Positions 31,866-44,550 of a stretch of DNA of 64,000 bases are shown here, one piece after another. Made by a program: the position numbers and the translations under genes. The stretch is from contig JAWKAU010000237.1 in assembly GCA_033398695.1 (NCBI GenBank), positions 62,001 through 126,000 on the forward strand. Direction: 5' to 3'. The DNA comes from Orobanche coerulescens (lineage: Eukaryota > Streptophyta > Magnoliopsida > Lamiales > Orobanchaceae). The notes beneath the pieces are model-generated. The model worked only from the letters and a program-made list of their open reading frames with translations, did not search any database and was not told the origin of the DNA. The number at the start of each line of letters is the position of its first letter. The first letter of the stretch is position 1.

Positions 31866-32903
31866 TGTTGGAACATTTTGTTCAATACATAAATTAAAAG
31901 TGTTTTGATGATTAATGTTGATAAGCAAAACAAAACAACGAAGAGACGAAGCAAGCATCGAAGGAAAACGGCGCAAAAAGCCGAATAACACAAAGCTAAC
32001 GACGCTACAAGGGTATGTTAACGTACGTAATATGGGCAAGCTAACGTACGTAACAAAGGTTGTATAACGTACGTAAAGGAGTTCAAACAAGTGAACGTTG
32101 GAGAAGTCAAAGTCAGCAAAGCATGCAACGGATATATGACGTCAGCAGTGACGTAATATTAACGTACGTAACCGGGTATATGTTAGCGTACGTAACTCAA
32201 AATGACGAAACTCACTGGACTGATTTGTGAAGATGCTAACGTACGTAACCAGCCATGGTTAACGTACGTAATGAGTATTACGTACGTAATGGAGAGCATA
32301 TAACGTACGTAATGAAGGTCCTGGCAGCTAACGGCTAGTTTGATCATGAAGCCTATAAATACCATCCCTATGGTATTGTTTGAGGACAACAACCTTGAGC
32401 AAATTGTCTATACTTGTGATATTATTACACACATTCTTGTTGTTGATATTGAGCTTAATTGTAAGTGTTTGAGTGAGAATTCACGAAAACATACACGAGT
32501 GGTAAAAGAAAAGATACGATTGGATTCGGTGTTATTAGGATCAAGGATCCGGCATTATTAGAATCGCAATCGATATCTAAAGTGAGGTTTATCTAGTACC
32601 CATAGAAAGCTAGAGCGGTTGATTCCTTGTCCGATAGAAAAGGAAAACGGTATAACTTGGACCGACGCAAAGACAAGTACGAGTGGTTTATCACGGACCA
32701 ATAGAAGACGTGATTGTAAACGGTTATACCTCGACCGATAGAAGAGAGGCGAAGAGGTTGCTATCTTTAACCTATTGAAAAAGATAAAGAGAGGACGTAG
32801 GCTCGTTTATAGCCGAACCTCTATAAATCCTTGCGTCATTTATTTTCCGCAATTTTATTTACGCTTCCGCAAACGGCGCAAATATCCGACCCCGTACCCA
32901 ACA
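31866..32903 (+). repeat. 3' LTR of the nested Copia element
   Basis: It runs from TGTTGGAACATTTTG to TACCCAACA. The palindromes match those of the 5' LTR except that the first (near 31996) has lost bases here, while two sites damaged in the 5' LTR are intact. Confidence 0.92.
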
Positions 32904-34546
32904 TAAATTGGACAGTTTAGTCAGAGTTCGTCATTTTTCATCTCATTTCATTCCTTCGGTATTTTTGGGCGATTTCGAGCGATTCAGAGGGGATTCTTCG
33001 AGGTGTAATCATCAATCATCATCTTCAAGCTCATCTTTCGGATTAATCATCATTTCATCATCTTCATCACATCGGATCAAAGGTATTAATCTCTTGGATC
33101 TAGAATTTCAGATTTTTGGGGTTTTCCTTCCGATTTCTTCGTGTAAGCTTGGATTATCATTGGGATATGTTAGTTATGGATTATCTAATTGGATAAATAT
33201 ATTCCTACGGATTTAATGGTTATTTTCGGAATTGTTTTCAAGAACCCTTGGGGTTGACTTCGGTTAATTGGGGATTTTCCGATTGATGTTGTCGTAATCA
33301 TGAATTATGAATTCCTAATGGATTATTGATATCATTGACGTGTTTTGTTAGTTCGAAGTACTCATTTTGGTGTGGGTTTCGGCATATTCGGATCGTATTT
33401 CGGTTGTGTGGTCGCTTATGTATTCGTGGGAATGCCTATGAGTTTGATTATCGTTGTTTCGACCCTTGGGTTAGTCGTGTTTTGTTGTTTGATACGTGTA
33501 TTGAACGATTGTTGGTAATTATTGTTATTCAAGGTTGTTCGAGCGACCGGTGTTTCCCTTAGGACGTTGTTCGTGGACGGACATTCTTCATCGGTATTGA
33601 GTAAGTTAAATCTTACTCGGTTAAAAGGATACTCATTCCTTTTGTTGTTGATTGCTCATAATCATAATTCATTCATCATAATATTAATCATTTTGAGACT
33701 TGTAATTGTCGAATAATCATTTCATTCACGAGGAACGACGGTTCCAAATCATTTCATCAAGTTATCAATCACGCTACTATTACTTTCATATCGGTGAGTC
33801 ATCTTGGCCTTGTCTAATTATTATTCATTGATATTCATCATGGTCATTCTCGCTCATGTGACCTTCCGGTTCATATTGCGTGGCGGGTGTGGTGGTGGAA
33901 TTTTTAGTCGGGCACACGATGGTCATGTATCGGGTTCACCGATACATCGGACCGCACACGGTAACGCTTACCTCCGTGAGACTAATTAGGTACAAGGACG
34001 GGTGTGTCCTGGTCATTCGCCTTGTACACTTGCACAGACATTACGGGCGTATTATGATACTCCTCTTCAAGTAATTCATAATTAAGAATATTTCATAACT
34101 TGGTTAATTCATGATTGTGTAATTTCAACTCTTGAGGATTGTTGTTCTCAGAATCGACTTCGTTGGGGATTTTGTTTTCGTGTCACGACAAGGCAAAGGC
34201 ACGGAAGAGCATGTTGACGGCGACGAGTCCCAATGATACTAGTAGGGGCCCCACCATTCCGTTTGTTCACCATCTTCAATATTTTAGTTATTCCGTCATT
34301 TGTATTTTCCACGCAAATTCCGTTTGAGATGTTTATTTATTTAGGTGGTGTATTTTATCTTCATATAAAATATACTAGTATTCGGTATTGTCTCGTGTGT
34401 CAGACTTAAACTCCTCATCGGAGTACTTGGTAATATAATGTGGTTCGGTACTACAATTATATTATTTAATTCATCATTTTCATTCGCCCGGTGGGTCCTA
34501 AATGGGATTCACGGACCGTAATATCCACCTAGTTTAGGGTGTTACA
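32904..34546 (+). repeat. 3' LTR of the Tekay-like element, second part
   Basis: It resumes with the duplicated TAAAT and follows the 5' LTR from the leader to the end GGGTGTTACA at 34546. TATGT follows. Confidence 0.92.
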
Positions 34547-35213
34547 TATGTGCAAAATACATGTACTATCATTTTACCTTTGATTAGTGGCATATCATGC
34601 ATAAAGTGTTTGTTCAATCAATATCATGCGTATGTGAATTTCATTTCCATCCTACATTTTTAACTTTCACCATTTTCTTTGCAAGATCTTCATCATGTAA
34701 TTTTGTTTGTTGGCGTGTCTTGTAAGTGTAGTATTGTCATTTATGACTTGTGCAACCACTGAGCTGATATCATATAGCTTAAACCATAATTAAGTAGTAG
34801 ACCAACAGTAGCAGGACATACTGAACAAGAATATACATGAAATATCTACCGTGATTCATGTACTCGGTGGGAACCGCAAAGATGTCAATCATAGTTCGTC
34901 TCAAATTTCTCTTTCTAAGCATGAAAGAAGGTTCGTATGTTCTTGTGGTCTTCAATATCGTAATTTCGCACTTACCGCTAAGATGTTCTCGATTTAAATT
35001 GCTCATCCGTGCAGAGTCACAATTGTTGGGTGGGGTTTTGGAGAAACAAACTTAAGTGAATCGGTGCTTTTACCTCGTATGCTCTTGCTTTTCCGAAAAA
35101 CTTTTTGGCTCCTGTCGACGCGTATGACATAAGTGAAAATTATTAGATGTTTGTTGGATTCAGTCATGGCTTATAATTCTACTCCCTCCTTCCCAAAATG
35201 GTTATCATGTTTG
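34547..35213. other. AT-rich flank with a possible exon and MITE end
   Basis: It continues the sequence interrupted at 20393. A minus-strand frame (35006-34779; YEPSFMLRKRNLRRTMIDIF) is open but unrecognised, and a donor-like GGTAAGT lies within it. CTCCCTCCTTCCCAAAATGG near 35180-35200 looks like the start of another Stowaway-type MITE cut by the LTR at 35214. Confidence 0.3.
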
Positions 35214-35347
35214 TGTTAGGAGTATGCCCTCGAATGACACTCAGAGGATGTTGAGTGAGGGCATTGTACTTGTTATTATGTAAATCATTATCAGAAGACA
35301 ATTGTATGTTTCTTTATTTACTAGTAGTCATTGGCATTCCTAACTCG

Positions 35348-35390
<43 letters not shown>

Positions 35391-36479
35391 GGAGGGATAT
35401 ATCAACACAAACAACTTAAACACCTTATCTCACACATTAATCCCCACCCTTCATTTTAATATTTTTTATTTTCCTCTCTCTCTCTCCTTATTCCTCTCTC
35501 TCCCCTATTCCTCTCTCTCTCCCTCTGTCTTTTTCTTTTCATCCGTCCTCTCTCTCTTTCCCTATTCCTCTCTCTCCCCTATTCCTCTCTCTCTCCCTCT
35601 GTCTTTTTCTTTTCATCCATCGATATCAGCTCCGATTTTTCCATCTCCGATTACAGCTCCGATTTTTCAGCTTCGACTTTTCCAGCTCCGATTTTTGCAG
35701 CTCCGATTTTTCCAGCTCCGATTTTTCCAGCTCCGATTTTTCAGCTCCGATTTTTCCAGCTCCGATTTTTCAGCTCCGATACAGGTTTTTTTTTCTTGAT
35801 TCATGTTTTTTTTTCTTAATTCAGGTTTTGTTCTGTCAATAAAAGGAGCTCATAAAAGATTTTGGTTTTCTTACAAATATTCTTCTTTCTATTTTCCCAT
35901 TTGTTAATTTGCTGACTACTTCTTTCTCCTTTTTCTTATTTTTTTTTTCTTCTTAATTCAGGTTTTGTTCTGTCAATAAAAGTTGAAAGTCCCAAAGGTT
36001 GAAGCACATATGAGTACAAATGTTCCCAACTCGTCATCGCCTAAAACACAATCAAATGTTGTTAATGAGATTGATGATTGGAAAGTCATCAAACATCGCC
36101 TTGGGATCCTGTTATTAGTGTTGATTGTTTTTGTCGTTGTTTTGAGTGCAGCCATAGTGAAATCGCTTTTATTGTAAAATGCTATTGATGTAAGTTATTT
36201 GCTAATGACAAAGATTTGCTTTCATTGTAATGTAATGTGACCTTGTTTTATTATGCAATGCATCTTTTATTTTTTCTCTGCGCCGTAATGTCCCTAGAGA
36301 AATCAGATTGATCGCAGTGTAGTCTTGCTCGATGAGAATTTTCAAATTAATGATTTTAATACAGAAAATTTTCCTCATCAAACATTCCAAATTAATGATT
36401 TTAATACGTAAAAATTCAATAATCGAAAATATACCGAAAACGAGACCTAGTTCCCGACACTGAAACCGCCAAAGAAGAC

Positions 36480-36850
36480 TGTGCACCTGCCCGGCGGCTA
36501 CAGCCACGCCGGCGGCTACAAAGCCACGCCCGGCTCCAGACAGATAGGGGCCCAACCATGCCGGACACGCCGACAGATACAAGACGTACCCGGCGGATAT
36601 AAGCGCTGCCGGATCAAGCAAGCGCTGGCCGATACAAGAACGCGCTTCGGCCGACATAAAGAAGCGCCGGCGGATCAATGGCGCTTGGCCGATACAAGAA
36701 CGCGCTGGCGGATCCAGAAGCGCCGGCGGATCAGCAAGCGCTGCCAGATACAGAAAGCGTCCGCCACGACTCGGCAGAATACAAGCGTCCGCCACGGTCG
36801 GACGTGCTCGCCATCGGCACTGTATGGAAAATCGTCCAACGATTCGATCT
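36480..36850. repeat. GC-rich degenerate repeat island inside the Mutator-like element
   Basis: About 370 bases of much higher GC than the surroundings, built from variants of CGGATACAAGAACGCGCT and AGCGCCGGCGGATCA. The long frames here on both strands are products of the repeat and show no domain. Origin unknown; possibly captured DNA. Confidence 0.5.
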
Positions 36851-37003
36851 GACTGCTTTCGCATTTCTAAAATCCGTTATTCCCGATCCGAATATTATTA
36901 ATATAAATCATATTTCCAAGAAAAATCGATTTATACCATAACATAAAATTACGATTATCAAAGTGATTCTAAATCACAAAATAAGCATTCCAAAATGTTC
37001 AAA

Positions 37004-37505
37004 TTAAACAAGACACATAAATTTAACAGTCACTTCTTTCTGCTCGGCAAGACCGCATGTTCGAAAAACTCTAGCCACGGCTCTACTCATAGCCGGATCT
37101 TGGTCGCTGATTATTGACTTTGGCGCTTTACCACCCATTCCCTTTAGCCATGTCTCGAAAGCCCAAACAAAGCTCTCCTGCCTCATCCAATAAAAGTGCA
37201 CAACCAAATTGAATTGATCAAGTGATGATTTACTCCAAGAAACGGAGCAAACGGCATTTTGTAAATATTTTTTTATATGTTGTATCAAAGTACAAAGACA
37301 TCTCCAAAATTTTGATATTGGCTTCTCGACCTTCCATCAATCCACAAGCGAAAATGTTGTATCTCGTGCTTTGTCTCTCCTGAATCTCTAATGCGAACAC
37401 CAAAACCCCATCTACGAGCATATTCATTATAAAACTCTTTAGCTTCACAACATCACAAACATTTGCCCTCGTATGGTTTTTCCACAGACCCTCTTTCAAA
37501 GACAC
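37004..37505 (-). pseudogene. FAR1/MULE-type transposase fragment
   Basis: Two overlapping minus-strand frames encode part of a Mutator-type transposase core: FDTTYKK in one frame, and QESFVWAFETWLKGMGGKAP followed by KSIISDQDPAMSRAVARVF in the next. The block with ISDQDPAM and a preceding ETWL is the DDE-transposase region shared by FAR1/FHY3 proteins and MULEs. A frame change near 37260 and missing N- and C-terminal parts make it non-functional. Confidence 0.7.
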
Positions 37506-38180
37506 AACCTCTTCACTACGTATTTCGTAGCGGATTGACTAACAAAGAACTTCACAACGATAACATTATCGATTGGTTTTTCGAATATGGATTGAACTTC
37601 ATCAATATCGAACGAATCAATCCAAATCAATATCCGACTCACTTACGTAAGATGACTCAAGATCACACACTTCATAATAACTATCCATTAGAATCTGCAA
37701 AAAATTACCGTGAAACGCTATAATCGCAAAAAAATAGGTTTCAAGCTCAAATTACTATCCATAGGTAAGAAACGTTACATACCGCGAATTAGGTTTCAAG
37801 CTGAAATCGTCTGGAATCGAGCTGGAAAATGGAACCGAGGATGAACGGAATCGAATCGAGTCGAAACCGAACGGGAGGATGGATGGATGAAGGGGAATCG
37901 AAAATGAAAAAGAAGAGAGAGGGAGAGAGAGAGAGGAATCTGGGAGAGATGAAAAAAGGGACGGGTTGGTGAAATGAAAAAAGAAGAGAGAGGGAGAGAG
38001 AGAGAGGAATCTGGGAGAGATGAAAAAAGGGACGGGTTGGTGAAATGAAAAAAGAAGAGAGAGGGAGAGAGAGAGAGACAAATCTGGGAGAGATGAAGAG
38101 AGATAAAAAATATTAAAATGAATGGTTGGGATGATTGTGTGAGATAAGGTGTGGGATTAATATGTGTTGATATATCCCTC

Positions 38181-38256
<76 letters not shown>

Positions 38257-39860
38257 ATAAACTAGTCATTGTATTTGAGAGCAAAATATTCCACCCCTTA
38301 TTGGATAAGGGGATTGACACTGGAAAGGTTTATGGCTCAAATACTTAATCGTCCGCAAGTCGATGAAACTTGACTGGGCGTTAAGTTTATGTGAAGACTT
38401 GTATGACGTGTTCTTTGACTTGAAGAGTGCGTGTCGAACACTAACGGTTAGTGGGAGCACACGTTGTAGGTATGCTAATGAGATTAGTATACTCGAACCG
38501 ACTCACCCTCGATTCGTCACACGGATTTCACTCCGGGATAGTCAATGACGGAATTGAAAGGTTGTGATAGGTATTCATGAACCTTTGACTTGAGGTTTTA
38601 GTGGGGATGTGCTTGTGACGTTAAGATTTTCATTAGAGTAGTTTGACCCAAAAAAACGAAAGGTGGGGGTCAACCTCGACGTGCGTCTTGACGGGCAAGT
38701 AGCAGTTCTACTAAATACCAAGATAGGATTCTTTATCCCGTTAGTGAACGGGTTATATGTCCTATGCGGTTATTGGCGTATGAAATCATAAGTCATTGGC
38801 AAAGCATTGAAGCTAGTTGTATTGGATACACGAGAGCTCGATGATCTCGATTTGCATTAACTCATGCATAGTGTCAAGTAAAGATAGGGTTTGACTGACC
38901 GTGACCCTATAACTTGATCGGGACATTTGAAAGAAGGTTTATAGTATACCGGTATTCACGAGATAAAGATTTTGTAATGATCCTCATCATTCGCTCTCGC
39001 CAGATACAGGTAGGCCACTGTGCTCGCTATGTGGTGCTACCACTCTTTAGTTCCTCTCATTGCTAACTGAGATGGACCTACCGAGTCGCGCAAAATGATT
39101 GACGACGGAATGAATCGAGCTTATTCTCTCTTTATAAATATTAGATATTGAATATCTAATTTATTAGACATTCGATGTCTAATTAATTTTGGGACATCGA
39201 TGTCTAAACTAATTTATTAGATAGATTAATTTACGCCTAATGAATTAAATATAATCGATGATTAATTTAATTCATGAATATAATTATTTCTTGGAGAAAT
39301 TAGTTATATTATTTTGTATTTGATATGATTAATTAATTGATATAAATACATCGGAACGGAATGGAGTTTTATCTGCTTTGGACTTACGAGTCCGAAACGA
39401 ACCAAACTCATTCCAAATCTTCTAGAGGCCCCTTCATCAATTTTCCTTTGGTCTTTGTCTCGATTTTAATAAATGAAAGACCAAAGACTTTAGAGGTTTT
39501 GATATCTCATTTTGAAATGGTGTAGGTGACTTTATATTAATTAGTTAGAAGAATAAATAAAAGAGAAGACTTACTCTCTTACTTGGTACATTCTTCTCAC
39601 GGCAATTTGCAAGAGAACAAGAGTGAAAAGAGTTTCTCCAAACCATTTTCATTCTTCATTACTCTTGAGATTTTCTTGAGAAACATTAAGAGAAATATTG
39701 AGAGAAATTATTTGATAAATATACTTGGAGTGTATTAATCAAATTAAATAGCTTCATCATCCAATTCTAGCCGTAACCTTGGAGGTTAATTGGGTGGTTG
39801 TCGCTCCGATCGCTTCTCCAAAGACGTGGCAAGTAGAGACGCAGATTTTCGGCGCTGATC

Positions 39861-41688
39861 TGTTGGGATTCCGAAAATAAAACAAAATACGCAGCTGAAA
39901 AATAAAAACGAATCCCAAATAGATCGATCAAGTAACGTATATACGAAAAATAAATACGAAGATAAAGGATCATACCCTTGAAGCATTTGAAATAAATCTT
40001 CGTAAATGGATGATGATCACGAACCCCGTCACGAATACGAACTCCTTTCGCTCCAAGCACCGAAATTACGATGTCTCTACTTTGCCACGCGACGGAACTT
40101 GACGGAAAAATTCGACGCAACTTCGTTGTCCAAGAACACGGCTAGAAGTTGTCGTAGGAATTTATATCTCTCTTTTCTTAAATTTATTTTACCTCAAAGA
40201 TGAAAAAATTGAAGAAAAATCTTCTCCTCCCTTAAACAAAAAGGCTTCGCCGAACACAACACACCACTCACACTTGCACTCTAAGTTAAGTAATGTCAAA
40301 TGTCATGATATGAAATTATATAGGAATAACAATTCCTTTACAACTTTCATGTGTAATCATGGGAGAATCTCAACTCATTTGAGCTCCCACACACATGCAA
40401 GTCATCATGTCATGCCAAGGGGAGGCGGCCACAAGGATTTTTCCAAGAAACGGCCGAGTCACTGGCTCGTACCGACGCTCACAAACGAATCCGTTAAATA
40501 CACTCCGCTTAATCACCAATGTATTTATATTAAATACTTAATCTACATAATTAATTATATTAAATACAAATATATTACTCTAAGAAATATACTTTATGAA
40601 TTAAATTAATTACCCGGTAACTTAAATTTAATTCATAAGACCGCTATTTGATTTATCCAATAAATCATAATTAGATAGCCAAACTCTAATATTAATAGCG
40701 AGATAATAAATTCACATTTATCCGTCAACGCTCCCGATGCGCGACTCCATAGGTCCGTCTTAGCCAGATTGGGAGGAACTAATGAGTGCGGGCAACACTT
40801 AGCCACCTAGCGGACCGCATCAGAACCCCGATTGAGAACGAATGAAGAAATCATTCCGTAACCATTATATCGTGAATACCATATACATATAGACCCTTCA
40901 TCGATGCCCTACCAAGTCTTCGGTCACGGTAAAGTCAAACCCTACCGTTGACTAGACTCTATATATGTGTTAATGCAAATCAAGACCGATCGATTAATAG
41001 TGTATCTAATACGACTATATCGTAATGCTTCGCCAAAGACTTATGATCTTATTTGCCATTAACCTTATAGACATTCACCGCTCACTAACAGAGATAGAAT
41101 CCTATCTTGGCGTACAAGAAAGACCGCCACCGCCCGTATAGTCCACACTTCGAGGTTGACTCAAGAATTAAGCAATTGAGTCTAACTACTCTAATGACAA
41201 ACTAAATATCACAGCACATCTTCTCGAACCTCAAGTCAAAGGTCCACGTATACTATCACAACCTTTGATTGGTCATCGACTCTCCGAGAGTGAATACTGT
41301 GTGATCAATCAAGTATGAGTCGTGGTTCGAGTATACTGTCCCACCAATATACTTATAACTATGCTATCAAGACATGCACACGCCCTAGCATTAGTTATAC
41401 AAGCCTTACTAAACCTTAATGCCCATTTAAGTTTATTGACTTGCGAACGATTTACGTAAATAAACTTTAAACACTTCTAGTGCATTTTATCTTATCCGAT
41501 AACGAGAATGGAATATTCGTTTTATTTACATGGACTTCACTTCAATGTTTACCAAATCAAGAATGCATTTGAAATACAATAAACAGTTAATGAATCGTAT
41601 TGCCTTTTTATTAATTATTCCATAATTACAAGTACAATGCCCCTATTCTCTCATCCCCTGAGTGGCATTCGAGGGTATATTCCTAACA
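39861..41688 (-). repeat. 3' LTR (K) of a minus-strand Copia element
   Basis: On the minus strand it runs TGTTAGGAATATACCC...GAATCCCAACA (1828 bp). CAAGTGGGAGAT, a polypurine tract, lies next to it at 41689-41701, which fixes it as the 3' LTR. It is homologous to J in inverted orientation. Confidence 0.85.
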
Positions 41689-41805
41689 ATCTCCCACTTG
41701 CACTCAATGACACACATCATGGTATCCAATACCCATGTTCTTCAGATATCTTTCTAAGACGGCCTGAGATAATGGCTTAGTCAGCGGGTCAGAGACATTG
41801 TCTTC

Positions 41806-43399
41806 TTAGTCTACTCTTTGCAATGAAACAAATACTTTTTCCACCATCTCTCGAACGATGTGGTACTTTCTCTCTATATGCTTGGTGTTGTGGTGAGACC
41901 TCGGCTCCTTGGATTGAGCGACAGCTCCATCATTATCACAGAATAGTGATATAGGTAACTCCGCATTAGGCATCACTTGAAGTTCTTGTATAAACTTCTG
42001 CATCCAAAATGCTTCTTTGCTAGCCTCTGAGGCAGCTTGGTACTCTGCTTGGCAGGTGGAATCTGCAGTAGCGGTTTGCTTGGAGCTTCTCCAAGACACT
42101 GCTCCTCCATTGAGAGTAAACAAATACCCAGATGTCGACTTAGAGTCGTCATTGTCTCCTTGAAAATCAGAATCGGTGAATCCAATCACCTTCAGTTCTC
42201 CACCACCGTAAGTAAGAACCAAATATCTAGTTCTTCTTAAGTACTTAATAATGTTCTTTACGGTAGTCCAATGTTCCCATCCCGAGTTTGCTTGAAATCG
42301 ACTTACCATACTCACAAAGATAGGCTAACTGGGTCTCGTACACAACATGGCGTACATGAGGCTACACACCGCCGAGGCATAGGGTACCTTACTCATCTCT
42401 CTCTTGTCTTCCTCACTTTGAGGACACATTTTCGTGATGAGATGAATTCCATGTCGCATGGGAAGGAACCCTCTTTAGATTCATCCATCTTGAATCTTCT
42501 CAGATTTTATCTATATAGAGGGCTTGGGAAAGTCCTATCATTCTTCGCGGTCTATCTCTCGTAAAGATGGATCCCTAGAATATAGGAAGATTTTCCCAAG
42601 TCTTTCATGGAGAACGCTTTAGAAAGCCAAGCTTTCACAAGGTTGAGCATTGCTATGTTATTTCCTATAAGTAGAATATCATCTACATATAGTACTAAGA
42701 ACGCAATGTTGCTCCCACCGACTTTTGTAAACACACGGTTCCTCCTCATTTCGCACGAAGTCAAAATCCTTGATCGCTTCAAATCAAAGGTTCCAACTCC
42801 GAGAAGCTAGCTTCAGCCCATAAATGGCTCAAGCTGCACTACACACATTATGAATATTAGCTTTGGACACAAAACCCTTAGTCGTTCCATATAGATTTTT
42901 TCCTCGAGGTATCCATTTAGAAAAGCCTTTTTTACGTCCATTTGCCATATTTCATAATCGTAATAGGCAGAATGGCAAGCATCATGCGAATCGACTTGAT
43001 CATAGCTACGGCCGAGAAGGTATCATGGTAATCGATCCCTTCCCTTTAGATATAACCCTTTGCCACAAGCCCGGACTTATAGGCATCAACCTTGCCATCC
43101 CCATCAGCCTTTCTCTTATAGATCCATTAATTTCCAATAGTCATCATTCCAATGGAAGATCTACTATAGTCCAGACTGATTGGTATGCATCGAGTCTATC
43201 TCACTTCTATTGCTTCTTCCCATGTATCGGAGTCTACATCCACTATCGCTTGGTCATAGGTGACAGGTCGCTTTCACCGCTATCGTGTGTCGTGGAGATC
43301 CAGCCTCGACATGTGTATAGCCATACCTCCTGTAAGTGAGACACCCTATCGACCTTCAAGTGGAGGTTGTGGTACAATAGGTTCGGTTCTTGATCCCTG
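41806..43399 (-). pseudogene. pol: Copia reverse transcriptase and RNase H, 3' part of pol
   Basis: Minus strand. Reverse transcriptase blocks lie at about 43399-42863 (several stops), then LYVDDILLIGN near 42690, then MSKVPYASAVCSLMYAMLC at about 42400. RNase H (42315-41806) has FTDSDFQGD, KSTSGYLFTLNGGAVSWRSSK, QAEYQAASEASKEAFWMQKF and KHIERKYHIVREMV, the order seen in Copia pol. Stops and frame changes make it inactive. The upstream half (integrase, protease, gag and 5' LTR) is cut off by element C at 43400 and is not found elsewhere in the window. Confidence 0.85.
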
Positions 43400-44397
43400 T
43401 GTTGTTACCCAAAATATTATCCGTAGATGATATGCTGGAATGGTCGAGTAACAAACAAAATGTGAGAGCACGTTCGTGGGGAAGTAAATAACACAAGATT
43501 TGCCGGGTTGTTAGTCCCGGCTTGAATGCTCTCGCGAGATATTATTAATACGAATACTTGGGAGTACAAATATTAATGTTAGAGTACAATTACAATGAGT
43601 GTAAAGACCCTAGTTATCTTAGCTCTTGAGTGCCAAGATTGCCTAAGAACCAGAGATGATGCTCTGTGAGTTATTGTAACAACGATGGAGTGTTAAGTTC
43701 TTTTGTCAATGTCCGAGCTTTTGAACTTGGAAATCTCTTCAAATCAACTGTAGGGAGTTCTCATTTCGCCGACCGTCTTTTGGTTAAGAGGTTCTCAGAG
43801 AGAGATCCTAGATAGATTCAAGAGAAAGCCGAGAAAACCGAGAGCTTTCCAAGTGTTGTAGGCTCTCTATTTATAGGACTAGGAGTCGCCGGGTGATCGC
43901 CCGCCGTATTATAATAAGCGGGCGATCGTCTTTAGCACATGGGTTGGTCTCCTTAGAATCCGCAGAGCCGCCGGGCACTTAAGTGCGAACCAATGACAAG
44001 CCAACACGCGTCTATGTCATTGCCTTGGGAGGCCCCACCTAGGACCTTTCGGCGGGTCTCGTGCAGGTGAGGTCGCCCTGTCACCGATACCGCCGACGGC
44101 CGAGTCAACGATCCGTATTCTCGTGGCGCCATTCGCGGATCTCCACATGGGTCTTTGCTCCGTGATCCAGCCAGAGACTTTGACGGACGATGGCCTTATA
44201 CGTGGCATAGGACGGCCGCCCTTGGTCGGCACAGAGTCGACCGCTAGGTGCCAAAAGGCGATCGCCCGACGCCGATCGCCGCACTGATCTCGGCCGACTC
44301 TTCGCTTTGGCAAGTCTCGCTGATTTATTTGATGTCGTATTTGGTCGCTCCGCCCTCATACCGATTGCCGCCGAGTCGTATAAATCGCCGCACAACA
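43400..44397 (-). repeat. 3' LTR of element C
   Basis: On the plus strand it starts TGTTGTTACCC and ends CGCACAACA, the complement of the family's LTR ends. GTATTATAATAAGCGGGCGATC and other GCGATCGC-related words are retained. The polypurine tract (GAGTGGGGGACAAT on the minus strand, 44412-44399) adjoins it. Confidence 0.88.
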
Positions 44398-44550
44398 ATT
44401 GTCCCCCACTCGCTCCGATGTTGGAGATGTGGGGTGAGGTGGTTCTACAAGCGATCGCTTAACTTAGACGAGTGACTAAGCATTTTATGGAATAGACGAT
44501 CATCTTTGAACAGACCGTTTTGAATTTGGACGACCTAGTCGATCACCGAA

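Larger units (their letters stand above)
28779..32903 (+). mobile_element. Gag-only Copia element nested in the Tekay LTR
   Basis: This 4125-bp element has LTRs of 1033 and 1038 bp (TGTTGG...CCAACA), an initiator-Met primer-binding site, gag, a coiled-coil frame, a polypurine tract and a perfect 5-bp target duplication TAAAT (28774-28778 and 32904-32908). The LTRs are nearly identical, so insertion is recent. Integrase, reverse transcriptase and RNase H are absent, so it must use the enzymes of a Copia partner. Confidence 0.92.
20394..34546 (+). mobile_element. Tekay/Del-like Ty3/Gypsy chromovirus
   Basis: The full outline is preserved. The LTRs start TGTAATACCC and end GGGTGTTACA, the primer-binding site is of the initiator-Met type, and gag, protease, reverse transcriptase, RNase H, integrase and a C-terminal chromodomain-like region follow in that order. 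A G-run polypurine tract precedes the 3' LTR. TATGT flanks both ends (20389-20393 and 34547-34551). Long LTRs (2448 bp) fit the Tekay/Del lineage. The 3' LTR contains a complete Copia element. Every coding domain has frame breaks here, so this copy looks inactive. Confidence 0.93.
35389..38183 (-). mobile_element. Mutator-like element with FAR1-like transposase remnant
   Basis: The terminal inverted repeats start GGGGAGGGATATATCAACAC and match for about 90 bases with gaps. Both ends sit in an (AT)n microsatellite, so a target duplication cannot be defined. Inside the left end are CT-rich tandem duplications (35460-35620) and a 15-base TTTTTCCAGCTCCGA repeat (35630-35785). Inside the right end is a GA-rich unit of about 70 bases repeated twice or more (37900-38095). 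The coding remnant at 37004-37505 is of FAR1/MULE type. Confidence 0.7.
35214..39860 (+). repeat. Copia-type LTR J, split by a Mutator-like element
   Basis: It starts TGTTAGGAGTATGCCCTCGA and is homologous throughout to the inverted LTR K (39861-41688), for example CAAGATAGGATTCT and CTTTGACTTGAGGTT, but is clearly diverged. The Mutator-like element occupies 35389-38183. The last 100 or so bases expected from K are missing, and J abuts K at 39860/39861. No internal region belonging to J is visible. Confidence 0.75.

Noticed and set aside
36202..36864. 220-codon minus-strand open frame
   Set aside because: It follows the GC-rich degenerate repeat and then AT-rich DNA, has no domain, and overlaps another repeat-derived frame on the plus strand.
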